DNA of 64,000 bases from Prochlorococcus marinus (GTDB lineage Bacteria > Cyanobacteriota > Cyanobacteriia > PCC-6307 > Cyanobiaceae): NCBI RefSeq assembly GCF_001180265.1, contig NZ_CVSW01000006.1, positions 1 through 64,000 on the forward strand, written 5' to 3'. The notes beneath the pieces are model-generated. The model was not told the DNA's origin, ran no database searches, and saw nothing but the letters and a program-made list of their open reading frames with translations. The position numbers and the translations under genes are program-made. Shown here one piece after another: positions 46,381-55,296 of this stretch. Numbering within the stretch: the stretch's first letter is position 1; every line of letters begins with the position of its first letter.

Positions 46381-47103
46381 TTGATGATGACTTTTGAAGC
46401 GACCTACCTTGGTTCAAATGGTTGGCTTATAAAATTTAAAAAAACAAATTTAATTATTGATCCTTGGCTCAAAGGAGATTTAATATTTCCTCCAGGTGAG
46501 TGGTTTTTTAAAGGATCATTAGAAGAAGAAATTTCTATAGATAAAAATATAGATATTATTTTGTTAACCCAAGGATTACCTGACCACTGTCATGTTCCAA
46601 CATTAGAGATGTTCAGAATAGATATTCCTATAATTTGCCCTAAAAGTGCTGTTGAAAAATTAAAAAAAATTGGTTTTAGTTCAATTAAAGTGCTTAAGCC
46701 AACTGAAAAGACAAATCTTCTTAATTTAAGTTTTGAAGCAACTGCTGGGGCTCCAGTGCCACAAATAGAAAACGGATATATTGTTAAAGACGATCTAGAT
46801 AATGGGTTTTATATAGAACCCCATGGATATCTTGATGAAAATTTAAACAAGCAAAGTCTTGATGCAGTTATTACTCCTACAAAAAATTTAGAATTACCCT
46901 TAGTTGGTTCCTTTGTTAAAGGTGCTGATGTAGTCCCTAAATTGATTAACAAATTCAATCCAAAATATATACTTTCAAGCACCATAGGCGGAGATGCAAA
47001 ATATTCAGGTTTTTTAAATAATTTTATTTCAGTTCAGGATTATGAAGAGGAATTAGATTGTAATCTTGTAGATCTAAAGAGTATGCAATCTATTATGATT
47101 TAA
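46381..47103 (+). CDS. Metallo-beta-lactamase-fold hydrolase
   Basis: A 240-residue protein of the MBL fold: FEATYLGSNGWLIKFKKTNL and IIDPWL at the N terminus (the NG-W-LI beta start and D-P loop), and ILLTQGLPDHCHVPTLEMF (~58-76) in place of the classic HxHxDH metal motif. Only DH.H remains of the latter, so metal binding is probably altered. The C-terminal half keeps YIEPHGYL. It resembles the UlaG/RomA-like branch. Substrate unknown; ATG 46384 or 46387 could also be the true start. Confidence 0.75.
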   Translation: MMMTFEATYLGSNGWLIKFKKTNLIIDPWLKGDLIFPPGEWFFKGSLEEEISIDKNIDIILLTQGLPDHCHVPTLEMFRIDIPIICPKSAVEKLKKIGFSSIKVLKPTEKTNLLNLSFEATAGAPVPQIENGYIVKDDLDNGFYIEPHGYLDENLNKQSLDAVITPTKNLELPLVGSFVKGADVVPKLINKFNPKYILSSTIGGDAKYSGFLNNFISVQDYEEELDCNLVDLKSMQSIMI

Positions 47104-47157
47104 ATCGACCCTAAAAGATCTTTAATTAAGTCATTTAGCTTGAAAGTAAATCTTTTT

Positions 47158-47165
47158 AAAAGGAG
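47158..47165 (+). promoter_or_regulatory. Perfect Shine-Dalgarno (AAAAGGAG) before an ATT codon
   Basis: AAAAGGAG ends eight bases before ATT 47174-47176. Strong ribosome sites are rare in this window, and no ATG, GTG or TTG follows within working distance, so it decides the unusual start of the next gene. Confidence 0.65.
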
Positions 47166-47173
47166 CTCAAAAA

Positions 47174-47539
47174 ATTCATTCATTTTTTATTACCGCAATA
47201 CTTTTATTTGCTTTAAATAGTAGCTATATATGCGAAAATTCAAAGCTTGATCTTGTTATGAGAAATAATATTAATGGTGACTTTTCCATAGTAAAAAAGA
47301 TATCTGAGTTAAAGCCAGGAGCATTTATAAATATTAATTGGAATAAAAAAAAGCTTATGCTTCCATATTCTCTTAGAAATGATTATATTTCCTTTACAGA
47401 TAAAAAATGGGACTGGAGGTATCAACTTAATAAAGACGGATCGCCTGATATTAATAATCCTTCTTTATACGAACTAATACCTTCTGGGAAAATTAAAACA
47501 CATTTCTGTGAAACAGAAGATAATAAGCCAAACTTATAA
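47174..47539 (+). CDS. Secreted hypothetical protein, probable ATT (AUU) start
   Basis: A conventional start would be ATG 47258 (93 residues). The frame, however, is open upstream to TAA at 47147, and the added 28 codons from ATT 47174 encode a perfect signal peptide: M-HSFFITAILLFALNSSYIC, hydrophobic from ~3 to 14, with likely cleavage before the charged CENSKLDL. A perfect Shine-Dalgarno sits eight bases before the ATT. The mature protein (KKISELKPGAFININWNKKK, WDWRYQL) has Cys in the ENSK and THFCE regions. No family recognised. It precedes pepN by 49 bases. Confidence 0.6.
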   Translation: MHSFFITAILLFALNSSYICENSKLDLVMRNNINGDFSIVKKISELKPGAFININWNKKKLMLPYSLRNDYISFTDKKWDWRYQLNKDGSPDINNPSLYELIPSGKIKTHFCETEDNKPNL

Positions 47540-47588
47540 TTTGATAATAAGTATTCTAGATTTTTAACTTCTGAACTTCTTTGTAAAG

Positions 47589-50195
47589 ATGAACAATCCA
47601 AAAAGCCAAAATAATATTTCAAGATATATAAAACTTGAAGATTACAAAGTTTTTGATTATGAAATTCCAGAAATCTTTTTGAACTTCGTAATTAAGAAAA
47701 ATGCTGTAAATGTTACGACCAAACTAAAATTGGTTAAAAAAAATAAGAATACCAGAAATCTTATTCTTGATGGTACAGATATATTTATAAAAAAAATATT
47801 TATAGATGACTCACTACTGGGAAAGGAACACTATAAACAGCAAAAAAATAACTTAAAAATTGAAAATATAAACAAAGATAATTTTTTATTAAAAATAGAA
47901 GGAATAATTAAACCGAAGGAAAATACATCCCTTTTAGGAATGTATGAGAGCAATGGAATTATAACTACGCAATGTGAGGCGGAGGGATTTAGAAGGATAA
48001 GTTTTCACTCTGATAGGCCTGATATTCTAAGCAAATACACCGTGAGAATTGAGGCAGACAAGAATGATTACCCTGTCTTACTTTCAAATGGTAACGTCGT
48101 AGAAGAAAATAATCTTGCAAATAATCGACATGAAATAATTTGGGAAGACCCATATCCGAAACCCTCATATCTATTTGCATTGGTAGCAGGAAAACTCAAT
48201 TGTGTTAAAGACAATTTCATAACAAAATCGAATAAAAAAATAAAAATAAATATTTATGTTGAGTATGGCGATGAAAAATATGTTCAACATGCAATAAGTT
48301 CATTACAGAAATCTATGAAGTGGGACGAGGATAAATATAACCTTGAATACGATTTGTCATTGTTCAATATTGTTGCAGTCAGGCACTTTAATATGGGAGC
48401 AATGGAAAATAAAAGTCTCAATATTTTCAACTCAAAACTAATACTCGCTAATTCTGAAACGTCAACTGATGAAGAATTAGAAAGAATAGAGGGCGTGATC
48501 GCCCATGAATACTTCCATAATTGGACGGGGAATAGAGTGACTTGTAGGGATTGGTTTCAACTATCTCTAAAAGAGGGCTTAACAGTATTCAGAGATCAAC
48601 AATTCACTGCAGACGTTCATAATCGTGAAATCAAGAGACTTGATGATGCGAAATTTCTTAGGAGAAATCAATTTAGAGAGGATTCTGGTCCAACATCACA
48701 TCCTGTAATGCCAGATAGATACCAAGAAATAGACAATTTCTATACGACAACGATTTACGAGAAAGGAGCAGAAATAATTAGAATGCTTAATAAGCTTGTA
48801 AAAGATGAAAATTTCTATAGAGGATTTAGTAATTACATCTCAACATATGATGGAAAGGCAGCAACAATAGACCAATTTGTCGATAAAATTTTAGAGCACA
48901 ATAAGGAAATCGATCCTGAAAAGTTTAAAATCTGGTACAAGCAAAATGGGACCCCAAAAATTAAATTCAAGAGAATCTGGGATCAAAAAGGCGAAAAACT
49001 TACAATTGAAGCCTCACAAAGTAATCCAATAAAGAAGAACCCATATAATGATTTACCATTAATAATTCCTATAAATATGGCTATATTTTGCGGTGATAAT
49101 AAAATGGTAGAAAAAACAGTTGTTTTAAAAACAAAAAAACAAGAATTCATTTTTAGGAATGTAAGATCTAACATCCAAATTCCTTTAGTAACTTATTTTC
49201 GCGAATTCTCTTCACCTGTTGACTGGGAATCAGACACTACCTTGGATGAAAAATTTTTAATCTTAAATTATGAAAAAGATTTTTTTACACTCTCTAATAC
49301 TATAAAAGTATTTTATAAAAAAATTATTTTATGCAGATTAGATGAAAAACCAGATCATAAAATTGAAAATAAATTAATAAGCACTTTAATATCATTTATA
49401 AAAAATAAAAATATTCATTTATCCCTTTTAGCAGAATTACTAAGTATTCCGACATTTGCTGAAATTGAATCGGAGATAGAAAATATAGACCCTTTAAAGA
49501 TATATAAAACTATTGACGAATTAAATCATTTATTCGGTACCAAATTAAAAGAAGAATTATATTTTAAGCTCCAAGAAATAGAGAAAAATCTAGATAATGT
49601 TTGGCCAGAAGGTAAAAATGAAAGAAAACTAATCGAAACTATTTGGAAACTACTCTTAAGCAGTGATGATAGGGAAATTAAAGGGAAAATAATTAATTAT
49701 GTCGATAGTAATTCAATGACGCTAGCAAAAGCTGCAATGAATTCTTTCAGCAGAATTAATTGTCCTGAAAGAAAAATTATTTCAAATATATTCTTCAATA
49801 AATGGAAAAATAATAGTGTAGTTTTGGATAGTTGGTTCTCATTTAATGCATCTATAGAAATTGATGAAAAAACGAGCAGTATTGAAAAATTATTTGAAAA
49901 TAAGTTTTTTGATTCAAAATCACCAAACACTTTAAGAGCTATATTAAATACATTCGTAACAAGAAATAGTACTTTTCATGCGATTAATGGTTCTGGTTAT
50001 AAATATATTGCAAAAAAGATAATTGAATTTGATAAATTAAATCCAATAGTAATTTCCCGTTTTATAAAAGTATTTAGTAGATATAATTATTATTCAGAAC
50101 CTTACAAAAGTAATATGATAGAAACAATAAAACAGATTAAAAAAAATAAACTATCAAAAAATACTCAAGAAGTTTTAGATGCAATTATAGAGTGA
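47589..50195 (+). CDS. pepN: Aminopeptidase N (M1 family)
   Basis: An 868-residue zinc aminopeptidase of the E. coli PepN type. The exopeptidase motif GAMENKSLN (residues ~266-274) and zinc site HEYFHNWTGNR (~304-314), with the third ligand in SLKEGLTVFRDQ, are intact. The N-terminal saddle domain and a helical C-terminal domain (from ~540) complete the usual architecture. It recovers free amino acids from peptides in the cytoplasm. Length is normal. Confidence 0.95.
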   Translation: MNNPKSQNNISRYIKLEDYKVFDYEIPEIFLNFVIKKNAVNVTTKLKLVKKNKNTRNLILDGTDIFIKKIFIDDSLLGKEHYKQQKNNLKIENINKDNFLLKIEGIIKPKENTSLLGMYESNGIITTQCEAEGFRRISFHSDRPDILSKYTVRIEADKNDYPVLLSNGNVVEENNLANNRHEIIWEDPYPKPSYLFALVAGKLNCVKDNFITKSNKKIKINIYVEYGDEKYVQHAISSLQKSMKWDEDKYNLEYDLSLFNIVAVRHFNMGAMENKSLNIFNSKLILANSETSTDEELERIEGVIAHEYFHNWTGNRVTCRDWFQLSLKEGLTVFRDQQFTADVHNREIKRLDDAKFLRRNQFREDSGPTSHPVMPDRYQEIDNFYTTTIYEKGAEIIRMLNKLVKDENFYRGFSNYISTYDGKAATIDQFVDKILEHNKEIDPEKFKIWYKQNGTPKIKFKRIWDQKGEKLTIEASQSNPIKKNPYNDLPLIIPINMAIFCGDNKMVEKTVVLKTKKQEFIFRNVRSNIQIPLVTYFREFSSPVDWESDTTLDEKFLILNYEKDFFTLSNTIKVFYKKIILCRLDEKPDHKIENKLISTLISFIKNKNIHLSLLAELLSIPTFAEIESEIENIDPLKIYKTIDELNHLFGTKLKEELYFKLQEIEKNLDNVWPEGKNERKLIETIWKLLLSSDDREIKGKIINYVDSNSMTLAKAAMNSFSRINCPERKIISNIFFNKWKNNSVVLDSWFSFNASIEIDEKTSSIEKLFENKFFDSKSPNTLRAILNTFVTRNSTFHAINGSGYKYIAKKIIEFDKLNPIVISRFIKVFSRYNYYSEPYKSNMIETIKQIKKNKLSKNTQEVLDAIIE

Positions 50196-50209
50196 TTTCT
50201 TGATGATAT

Positions 50210-50431
50210 TTAACTAAATTTAATAATAACGATTGTAAATATTAATAATAAAATAAATACAATATACTTATTAATAAAAATATAATCAAATACATTTTTA
50301 TTATTATCTTTGTTCCACTTTTTATCCACGTATTCCTTAGTTATAAATTTATTAGGTCTACCACAATATAAACATGTTGGAGAAGTTTTTAAAATTAAAT
50401 TTTTACATTGGGGGCACTTTTTTTTTTCCAT
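50210..50431 (-). CDS. Zinc-ribbon membrane-anchored small protein
   Basis: A 73-residue protein with an N-terminal zinc ribbon (CPQCKNLI...PTCLYCGRP, two CxxC pairs, residues ~6-24), a charged linker and a C-terminal helix (~54-72, YIVFILLLIFTIVIIKFS). The layout is that of a tail-anchored zinc-ribbon protein; function unknown. It converges on pepN with 14 bases between stops. Confidence 0.7.
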   Translation of the reverse strand: MEKKKCPQCKNLILKTSPTCLYCGRPNKFITKEYVDKKWNKDNNKNVFDYIFINKYIVFILLLIFTIVIIKFS

Positions 50432-50595
50432 AATTTAATCTTACTGAATAAAATTGAAATCAGAAACAATAAATAAAATAAGTAATTTAAATTTTATTTA
50501 TTATATTTTATTAATTAAATATCATTGCAAAAAAAAATTTGTTTCTAACTATTTAAAAAAATTCAATATAATAAAAAATTAGTATTTGGTTTGAA

Positions 50596-50757
50596 ATGTT
50601 TGCTATTGCACTTGGAATGTCCCCTGTCGAAAAAATCACTGTTGCAATATCTGCTTCAATTTTTATAATTGCCTTCACATGGGTCTCGATCAAGGGAGAT
50701 TTAAGAAAACTTGCTAATGAACTAATTGAAGATAATGAAAATAATCAAGATAATTAA
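50596..50757 (+). CDS. Small single-helix membrane protein
   Basis: Found by direct translation: 53 residues, ATG 50596, beginning MFAIALGMSPVEKITVAISA. One helix (~13-32, ITVAISASIFIIAFTWVSIK) is followed by an acidic tail (NELIEDNENNQDN). It has the look of a conserved cyanobacterial mini-protein, but I cannot name it. Convergent with the gene at 50772. Confidence 0.6.
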   Translation: MFAIALGMSPVEKITVAISASIFIIAFTWVSIKGDLRKLANELIEDNENNQDN

Positions 50758-50771
50758 AAAAATCTTTTAAC

Positions 50772-50972
50772 CTACTTTTCATGCAAACTGGGATAATCAA
50801 TAATATGCCTGATTTCTTTAAGAGAAGAGCCATAGATTTTTTCGCCATTTAAGTGAACCCCCATCCATTTTTCCTTTTGATTAAAAAAATAATTTTTAGT
50901 AGTATCCCTCTCGAGATAATCTTTATTATCCCAATTTAAAGTTATATCCCAACCTTTATAATTTTCTATCAT
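50772..50972 (-). CDS. Hypothetical small soluble protein
   Basis: A 66-residue hydrophilic protein rich in Trp and Lys: MIENYKGWDITLNWDNKDYL, then KEKWMGVHLNGEKIYGSSLK. Four Trp residues in 66 are unusual for this AT-rich genome and suggest a conserved fold. No family recognised. Confidence 0.58.
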   Translation of the reverse strand: MIENYKGWDITLNWDNKDYLERDTTKNYFFNQKEKWMGVHLNGEKIYGSSLKEIRHIIDYPSLHEK

Positions 50973-51065
50973 TTAGAAAAATAGAACATACTCAAATAAT
51001 ACTCAGAGAGACACTTAACAAAAACAAAGGAAATAAGTATTTTTTTCGTTATTTTTACTTAATAT

Positions 51066-52241
51066 TTATGTAGTACTGACTTTTATTTTAAGAGCAGCTT
51101 CATCTGCATTTTTTCTAGCCAATTTAATGTCAGAATTTGATGAGAGAACAACACCCATTCTTCTGCCTTTTCTGGAAACTGGTTTGCCAAATATGAGCAC
51201 TTTGGTCTTTTCAAATTCTAATGCTTTATTAAGACCCTCATAAATAGGATTAGGATACTCTTGGTTAGAGAGTATAACTCTGGTTGCAGACGGCTCTATT
51301 AGATCTATACGCGGTATTGGTAAATTTAAAAAAGCCCTTAAATGTAATTCAAATTCATTAATATTTTGACTAACTAATGTAACCATACCAGTGTCGTGTG
51401 GTCTTGGAGCTAATTCTGAAAATATAACCTCACTTCCTTTTATAAAAAATTCTACTCCGTATAATCCAGCTCCATTAAGGTTATTTAATATTCTACTTGT
51501 CATTCTCTTTGCTTCAATAATTAAGGACTCCTTGATCTCTAAAGGTTGCCAACTACATTGATAGTCTCCATTAGATTGAAGATGTCCAATTGGTAAACAA
51601 AAAATATTTTCACCACTTTCTTTTCTTACAGTTAAAAGAGTGAACTCAAGATCAAAATTAATAAATTCTTCAATAATTACACCTTTAACCTTTCCTCTTG
51701 AATTTGCTTGTGCCTGTTTCCATGCATTTTGTAAATCATTTTTTGTTTCAACCAAACTCTGTCCTTTTCCTGAAGAGCTCATTAAAGGCTTAAGTAAAAG
51801 TGGGAATCCAATTTCATCTGCTTTTTTTTCTAAATCATCAAATTCAAAAATATAATCAAACTTTGCAGTTTTAATTTTTAAATCTTTAGAAGCTAAGTCT
51901 CTAATTTTATCTCTATTCATTGTAATTTCTACAGTTCTAGCGTTGGGAACAATATTGAATCCTTCATCCTCGAGTTCTTTTAGGGCTTCAATTGAAAGTG
52001 CCTCTATTTCTGGGACAACATAATCAGGCTTAAATTCTTTTATAACATTTTTTAAAATATTTTTATCTCCCATATCAATTACTCTTGAATAATCAGCAAC
52101 TTGCATTGCAGGAGCTTTCTCATATCGATCAATTGCAATAACTTCTAATCCTAATCTTTTAGATTCTATTACTAATTCTTTTCCAAGCTCGCCACTACCA
52201 AGTAATAAAATTCTCTTTTTAGAAAAAATTGTTTCTTTCAT
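51066..52241 (-). CDS. purT: Formate-dependent phosphoribosylglycinamide formyltransferase
   Basis: PurT makes N-formyl-GAR from formate and ATP in purine synthesis. The 391-residue ATP-grasp protein shows ILLLGSGELGKELVIESKRL at the N terminus, MQVADYSRVIDMGD, PLMSSSGKGQSLVE (~151-164, the glycine-rich ATP loop) and APRPHDTGMVTL (~283-294), the classic PurT signature. Length is normal. A small membrane protein gene lies 11 bases upstream on the same strand. Confidence 0.96.
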   Translation of the reverse strand: MKETIFSKKRILLLGSGELGKELVIESKRLGLEVIAIDRYEKAPAMQVADYSRVIDMGDKNILKNVIKEFKPDYVVPEIEALSIEALKELEDEGFNIVPNARTVEITMNRDKIRDLASKDLKIKTAKFDYIFEFDDLEKKADEIGFPLLLKPLMSSSGKGQSLVETKNDLQNAWKQAQANSRGKVKGVIIEEFINFDLEFTLLTVRKESGENIFCLPIGHLQSNGDYQCSWQPLEIKESLIIEAKRMTSRILNNLNGAGLYGVEFFIKGSEVIFSELAPRPHDTGMVTLVSQNINEFELHLRAFLNLPIPRIDLIEPSATRVILSNQEYPNPIYEGLNKALEFEKTKVLIFGKPVSRKGRRMGVVLSSNSDIKLARKNADEAALKIKVSTT

Positions 52242-52252
52242 ATATATAATAC

Positions 52253-52492
52253 TTATTCCTCATCAACAGAAGGTTGTGAAGATGTATCATCTATTTTTTT
52301 ATCTTTCGAATAACTAAATAAAAAATTTCTACCAAACCAATTTTGACTTCGCATGCTATTAGTTATTGATCTTGAAATTGCTCCTAAAAAAAAGATTCCA
52401 ATCATTACCCAAATAATTCTTTCTAAAGCAATTGCAGGTGAAAAACCTTGACCGGAATATATAATTTCAGTAAGTGGGTCTAAAGGGTCCAA
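52253..52492 (-). CDS. Hypothetical single-helix membrane protein
   Basis: A 79-residue protein with a short N terminus (MDPLDPLTEIIYSGQGFSPA), one helix (~24-44, RIIWVMIGIFFLGAISRSI), a basic segment and a Ser/Asp-rich tail. It lies upstream of purT with 11 bases between, so the two are probably co-transcribed. No family recognised. Confidence 0.58.
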   Translation of the reverse strand: MDPLDPLTEIIYSGQGFSPAIALERIIWVMIGIFFLGAISRSITNSMRSQNWFGRNFLFSYSKDKKIDDTSSQPSVDEE

Positions 52493-52637
52493 ATTTAAAC
52501 TGATTAATAATATTAATTATAAATGGTTTAATAGATGAAAAATTAAAACTTAAAAAAGAAATAAACAAAACCTCTATATAAATTAAACACAATAAAGTCT
52601 ATACAATGCTATCTTCAAAGGGTGATTTTTTTTAGAC

Positions 52638-53117
52638 ATGCAAGTTGACGTACAAAATACTACTGTTCTTTCCGCAGACGGATCATCCATAAAACTAGGT
52701 GAATATTCAGGGGAAGTAATTTTAGTTGTTAATGTAGCTAGTTATTGCGGAAATACTGCTCAGTATGAGGATCTTCAAAAGCTACATGATTTATATTCAA
52801 GCAAAGGGCTAAGAATACTTGCATTCCCTTGTAATGATTTTGGAAAACAAGAACCCGACTCTCTTTCAGAAATAAAAGATTTTTGTACAACAAAATATGG
52901 AGTTAAGTTCGAAATCTATGAAAAAGTTCATGCCAAAGGCAACACCACAGAACCATACACAACCCTTAACAAAGTTGAACCTGAAGGAGATGTTGAATGG
53001 AATTTCGAGAAGTTTCTGATAGGGAAAGATAGTAAAGTAATTGCAAGATTCAAGCCAGGTGTTAAACCGTTTGATGAAAACCTAATCGCAGCTATAGAAG
53101 TAGCTTTAGATTCATAA
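52638..53117 (+). CDS. Glutathione peroxidase (cysteine type)
   Basis: A 159-residue GPx-fold peroxidase. The catalytic segment is VVNVASYCGNTAQYEDLQKL (~30-49) with Cys instead of selenocysteine, followed by LAFPCNDFGKQEPDS (the resolving-Cys/Gln block) and the Trp block VEWNFEKFLIGKD. The usual 'KCG.T' has become YCGNT. It probably reduces lipid or organic peroxides, with thioredoxin more likely than glutathione as donor in such non-seleno enzymes. Intergenic regions on both sides indicate a separate transcript. Confidence 0.92.
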   Translation: MQVDVQNTTVLSADGSSIKLGEYSGEVILVVNVASYCGNTAQYEDLQKLHDLYSSKGLRILAFPCNDFGKQEPDSLSEIKDFCTTKYGVKFEIYEKVHAKGNTTEPYTTLNKVEPEGDVEWNFEKFLIGKDSKVIARFKPGVKPFDENLIAAIEVALDS

Positions 53118-53248
53118 AAAACTTCTTGTAGTTCAAATAAAAATTTTAAAAATAAAGACTTTTTATATTTAATTAAAAAATAAGCAAATTACCTTAATTT
53201 TTTTTTTGGGATTTAAGGTTGTCTAGGATTTTTTATTTATTTTAAATT

Positions 53249-53659
53249 TTATTTATTATCAGAATCAACTTCTACGTCTATTATTTCATCTTTAACAGTT
53301 CTTTTTTTAGGTTTAATTGGTTTTATCTCTGACTCTATTGTTTCTTCTTTAACTTCACTTTCTTCTAGTTCCTCTGGTTTTACTTCTAGCTCTATTGTTT
53401 CTTCTTTAACTTCACTTTCTTCTAGTTCCTCTGGTTTTACTTCTAGCTCTATTGTTTCTTCTTTAACTTCACTTTCTTCTGGTTCCTCTGGTTTTACTTT
53501 TGAATTTGCTGAGCTTTGATCTTCATCTTTACTTAAGAGGAACTTTAATAGTTTTTTGAATAATAAGAAACCTTTTTCAACTCTTTTTGGACCTAAAATT
53601 GAAAGCAAAATTACTAAAATTATGAATAATTCAGGTGAATTTAAACCTAATAGTTTCAT
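53249..53659 (-). CDS. TatA/B-like membrane protein with three 19-residue acidic repeats
   Basis: A 136-residue protein. Residues 1-40 resemble a TatA/TatB N terminus: a short helix (ELFIILVILLSIL), the GPK hinge (GPKRVEKG) and an amphipathic basic segment. Residues 55-111 are three near-identical 19-residue units (VKPEELEESEVKEETIELE), followed by a mixed tail. The repeat makes the protein unusually acidic. True TatA/B lacks such repeats, so this could be a Tat component or an unrelated membrane-anchored acidic protein. One gene, monocistronic. Confidence 0.6.
   Translation of the reverse strand: MKLLGLNSPELFIILVILLSILGPKRVEKGFLLFKKLLKFLLSKDEDQSSANSKVKPEEPEESEVKEETIELEVKPEELEESEVKEETIELEVKPEELEESEVKEETIESEIKPIKPKKRTVKDEIIDVEVDSDNK
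53327..53497. repeat. Three tandem 57-bp repeats inside the TatA-like gene
   Basis: Three head-to-tail 57-bp copies, nearly identical at DNA level (a few substitutions in the first and last copies), all in frame. Copy number can therefore change without frameshift. Confidence 0.9.
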
Positions 53660-53706
53660 AAAATTTTATATTCTAGTTATATTTTAGTACATGCTAAAAA
53701 TTTAAT

Positions 53707-54099
53707 CTAATTATTCTCAAAAGTTGGTAGATAGAGTTCCCTATTTGATGCAATTAAACCTTCTTCTTTAAAAAAAATCTCTAGGTCTTTTAGATCTTTT
53801 TTATCTACAAATTCACCACAATTATCTAATATATTATTATGGGTGAAGTTCCATAAATCAGCCAAATATTCGTCATCATCTGGAAATGCTACAAATTTCA
53901 AATATGTATTATTCAAAGCATATTCACTAGCAAAATCAGAATCTAAACCTTCCCTCTTAGCATCACAAAAAACTTTAGCAAATCTTTTACCTACAGAAGT
54001 TTGAGCACTTGATAAATCTAAATTACCTTGCAAAGCATTTACATTTATTGGTGCAATAAAAATAATTATTGGAAGAAAAATAGATATTAATATAAACAA
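53707..54099 (-). CDS. Secreted protein with two conserved cysteines (paralogue of the gene at 34.7 kb)
   Basis: A 130-residue protein from a TTG start (54097-54099) preceded by AAGGAAA. Signal peptide ~1-22 (IFLPIIIFIAPINVNA). The mature part has KRFAKVFCDAKREGLDSDFA (~38-57) and ILDNCGEFVDKKDLKDLEIF (~90-109), matching the FxKxYC...G..D.A...NCG pattern of the protein at 34739-35140. Probably exported; function unknown. Confidence 0.65.
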   Translation of the reverse strand: MFILISIFLPIIIFIAPINVNALQGNLDLSSAQTSVGKRFAKVFCDAKREGLDSDFASEYALNNTYLKFVAFPDDDEYLADLWNFTHNNILDNCGEFVDKKDLKDLEIFFKEEGLIASNRELYLPTFENN

Positions 54100-54269
54100 G
54101 AAAAAATTTCCTTTTTAAATTTCAACTCAACATAAACTAGCAAAAAAAGTAATCAATTAGGCCTATTTAAGTAAAAGCACTTATTATAAATTAAGAAATA
54201 AATAAAAAACATAAAATCAGCTCCATATCTCAATTTATAATAAACAAAGATTAAATAAATTTAAATTAT

Positions 54270-55268
54270 ATGTCTTCAAATATAAGGCTTAAAGGAAGGG
54301 GAGTTAACAGGATAATTACGAGTAAGGTAATGCTATCGCCATTAGCAGGAGTTACAGATAACATTTTTAGACGACTGGTACGTAAATGGGCTCCAAACTC
54401 TTTACTTTTTACAGAAATGATAAATGCCACAAGTCTTAAAAAAGGATATGGCACACAAAAAATCAATCAAATAGATTTAGAAGAAGGTCCAATTGGAGTA
54501 CAAATATTTGATAATAGGCCATATGCAGTTTCTGAAGCTGCGAAACAAGCTGAGGACTCTGGAGCTTTCTTAATTGATATAAATATGGGATGTCCAGTAA
54601 AAAAAATTGCAAAGAAAGGTGGAGGCAGTGCTTTAATTAAAGACCGAAAACTTGCTATAGAATTAGTCAAAAATGTTGTAAAAGCTGTTAGGGTTCCAGT
54701 AACAGTAAAAACACGACTCGGATGGGATAGTAAAGAAGAAAATATAGAGGATTTCTTATTTAAACTTCAAGATGCGGGAGCAACGATGATCACACTTCAT
54801 GGAAGAACTAGAAAACAGGGTTTTTCAGGCAAGTCAGATTGGGAAATGATCGGGAGACTTAAAAAGTTGTTGGAAATTCCAGTAATTGCTAATGGAGATA
54901 TCAAAAATCCAGATGATGCTCTTAATTGTTTAAAAAAAACAAATGCTGATGGTGTAATGATTGGACGAGGAATTTTAGGATCCCCATGGAAAATAGGAGA
55001 AATAGATTATGCCCTTAGAGAAAATAAGAATTTTAAAGAACCAAAAACAGAAGAAAAACTATATTTAATTATTGAGCATCTTGATGAATTAATAAAAGAA
55101 AAAGGAGATCACGGATTGCTAATTGCAAGGAAACATATCTCATGGACATGCAAAGACTTTAAAGGAGCATCAAATTTGAGAAATAACTTGGTTAGAGCTG
55201 TTGATAAAAATGAAGTTAAAAATTTAATAATTAAAATGATTAAAACTTTGAATAATGAAAAAAAATAG
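54270..55268 (+). CDS. tRNA-dihydrouridine synthase
   Basis: A 332-residue FMN-dependent enzyme that reduces uridines in tRNA D-loops. Visible family blocks are VMLSPLAGVTDNIFRRLVRK at the start of the barrel, LIDINMGCPVKKIAKKGGGS with the catalytic Cys (~111), VTVKTRLGWDS, ITLHGRTRKQGFSG and VIANGDIKN...GVMIGRGILGSPW. The helical C-terminal domain follows from ~250. Which subtype (A, B or C) cannot be told by eye. A DUF2470 gene follows 28 bases later. Confidence 0.93.
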   Translation: MSSNIRLKGRGVNRIITSKVMLSPLAGVTDNIFRRLVRKWAPNSLLFTEMINATSLKKGYGTQKINQIDLEEGPIGVQIFDNRPYAVSEAAKQAEDSGAFLIDINMGCPVKKIAKKGGGSALIKDRKLAIELVKNVVKAVRVPVTVKTRLGWDSKEENIEDFLFKLQDAGATMITLHGRTRKQGFSGKSDWEMIGRLKKLLEIPVIANGDIKNPDDALNCLKKTNADGVMIGRGILGSPWKIGEIDYALRENKNFKEPKTEEKLYLIIEHLDELIKEKGDHGLLIARKHISWTCKDFKGASNLRNNLVRAVDKNEVKNLIIKMIKTLNNEKK

Positions 55269-55296
55269 TTTAGCTTAAAACAAATTTATTTTTTAA

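Noticed and set aside
52638-53117. Selenocysteine in glutathione peroxidase
   Set aside because: The catalytic position is an ordinary Cys codon and no in-frame TGA is present.
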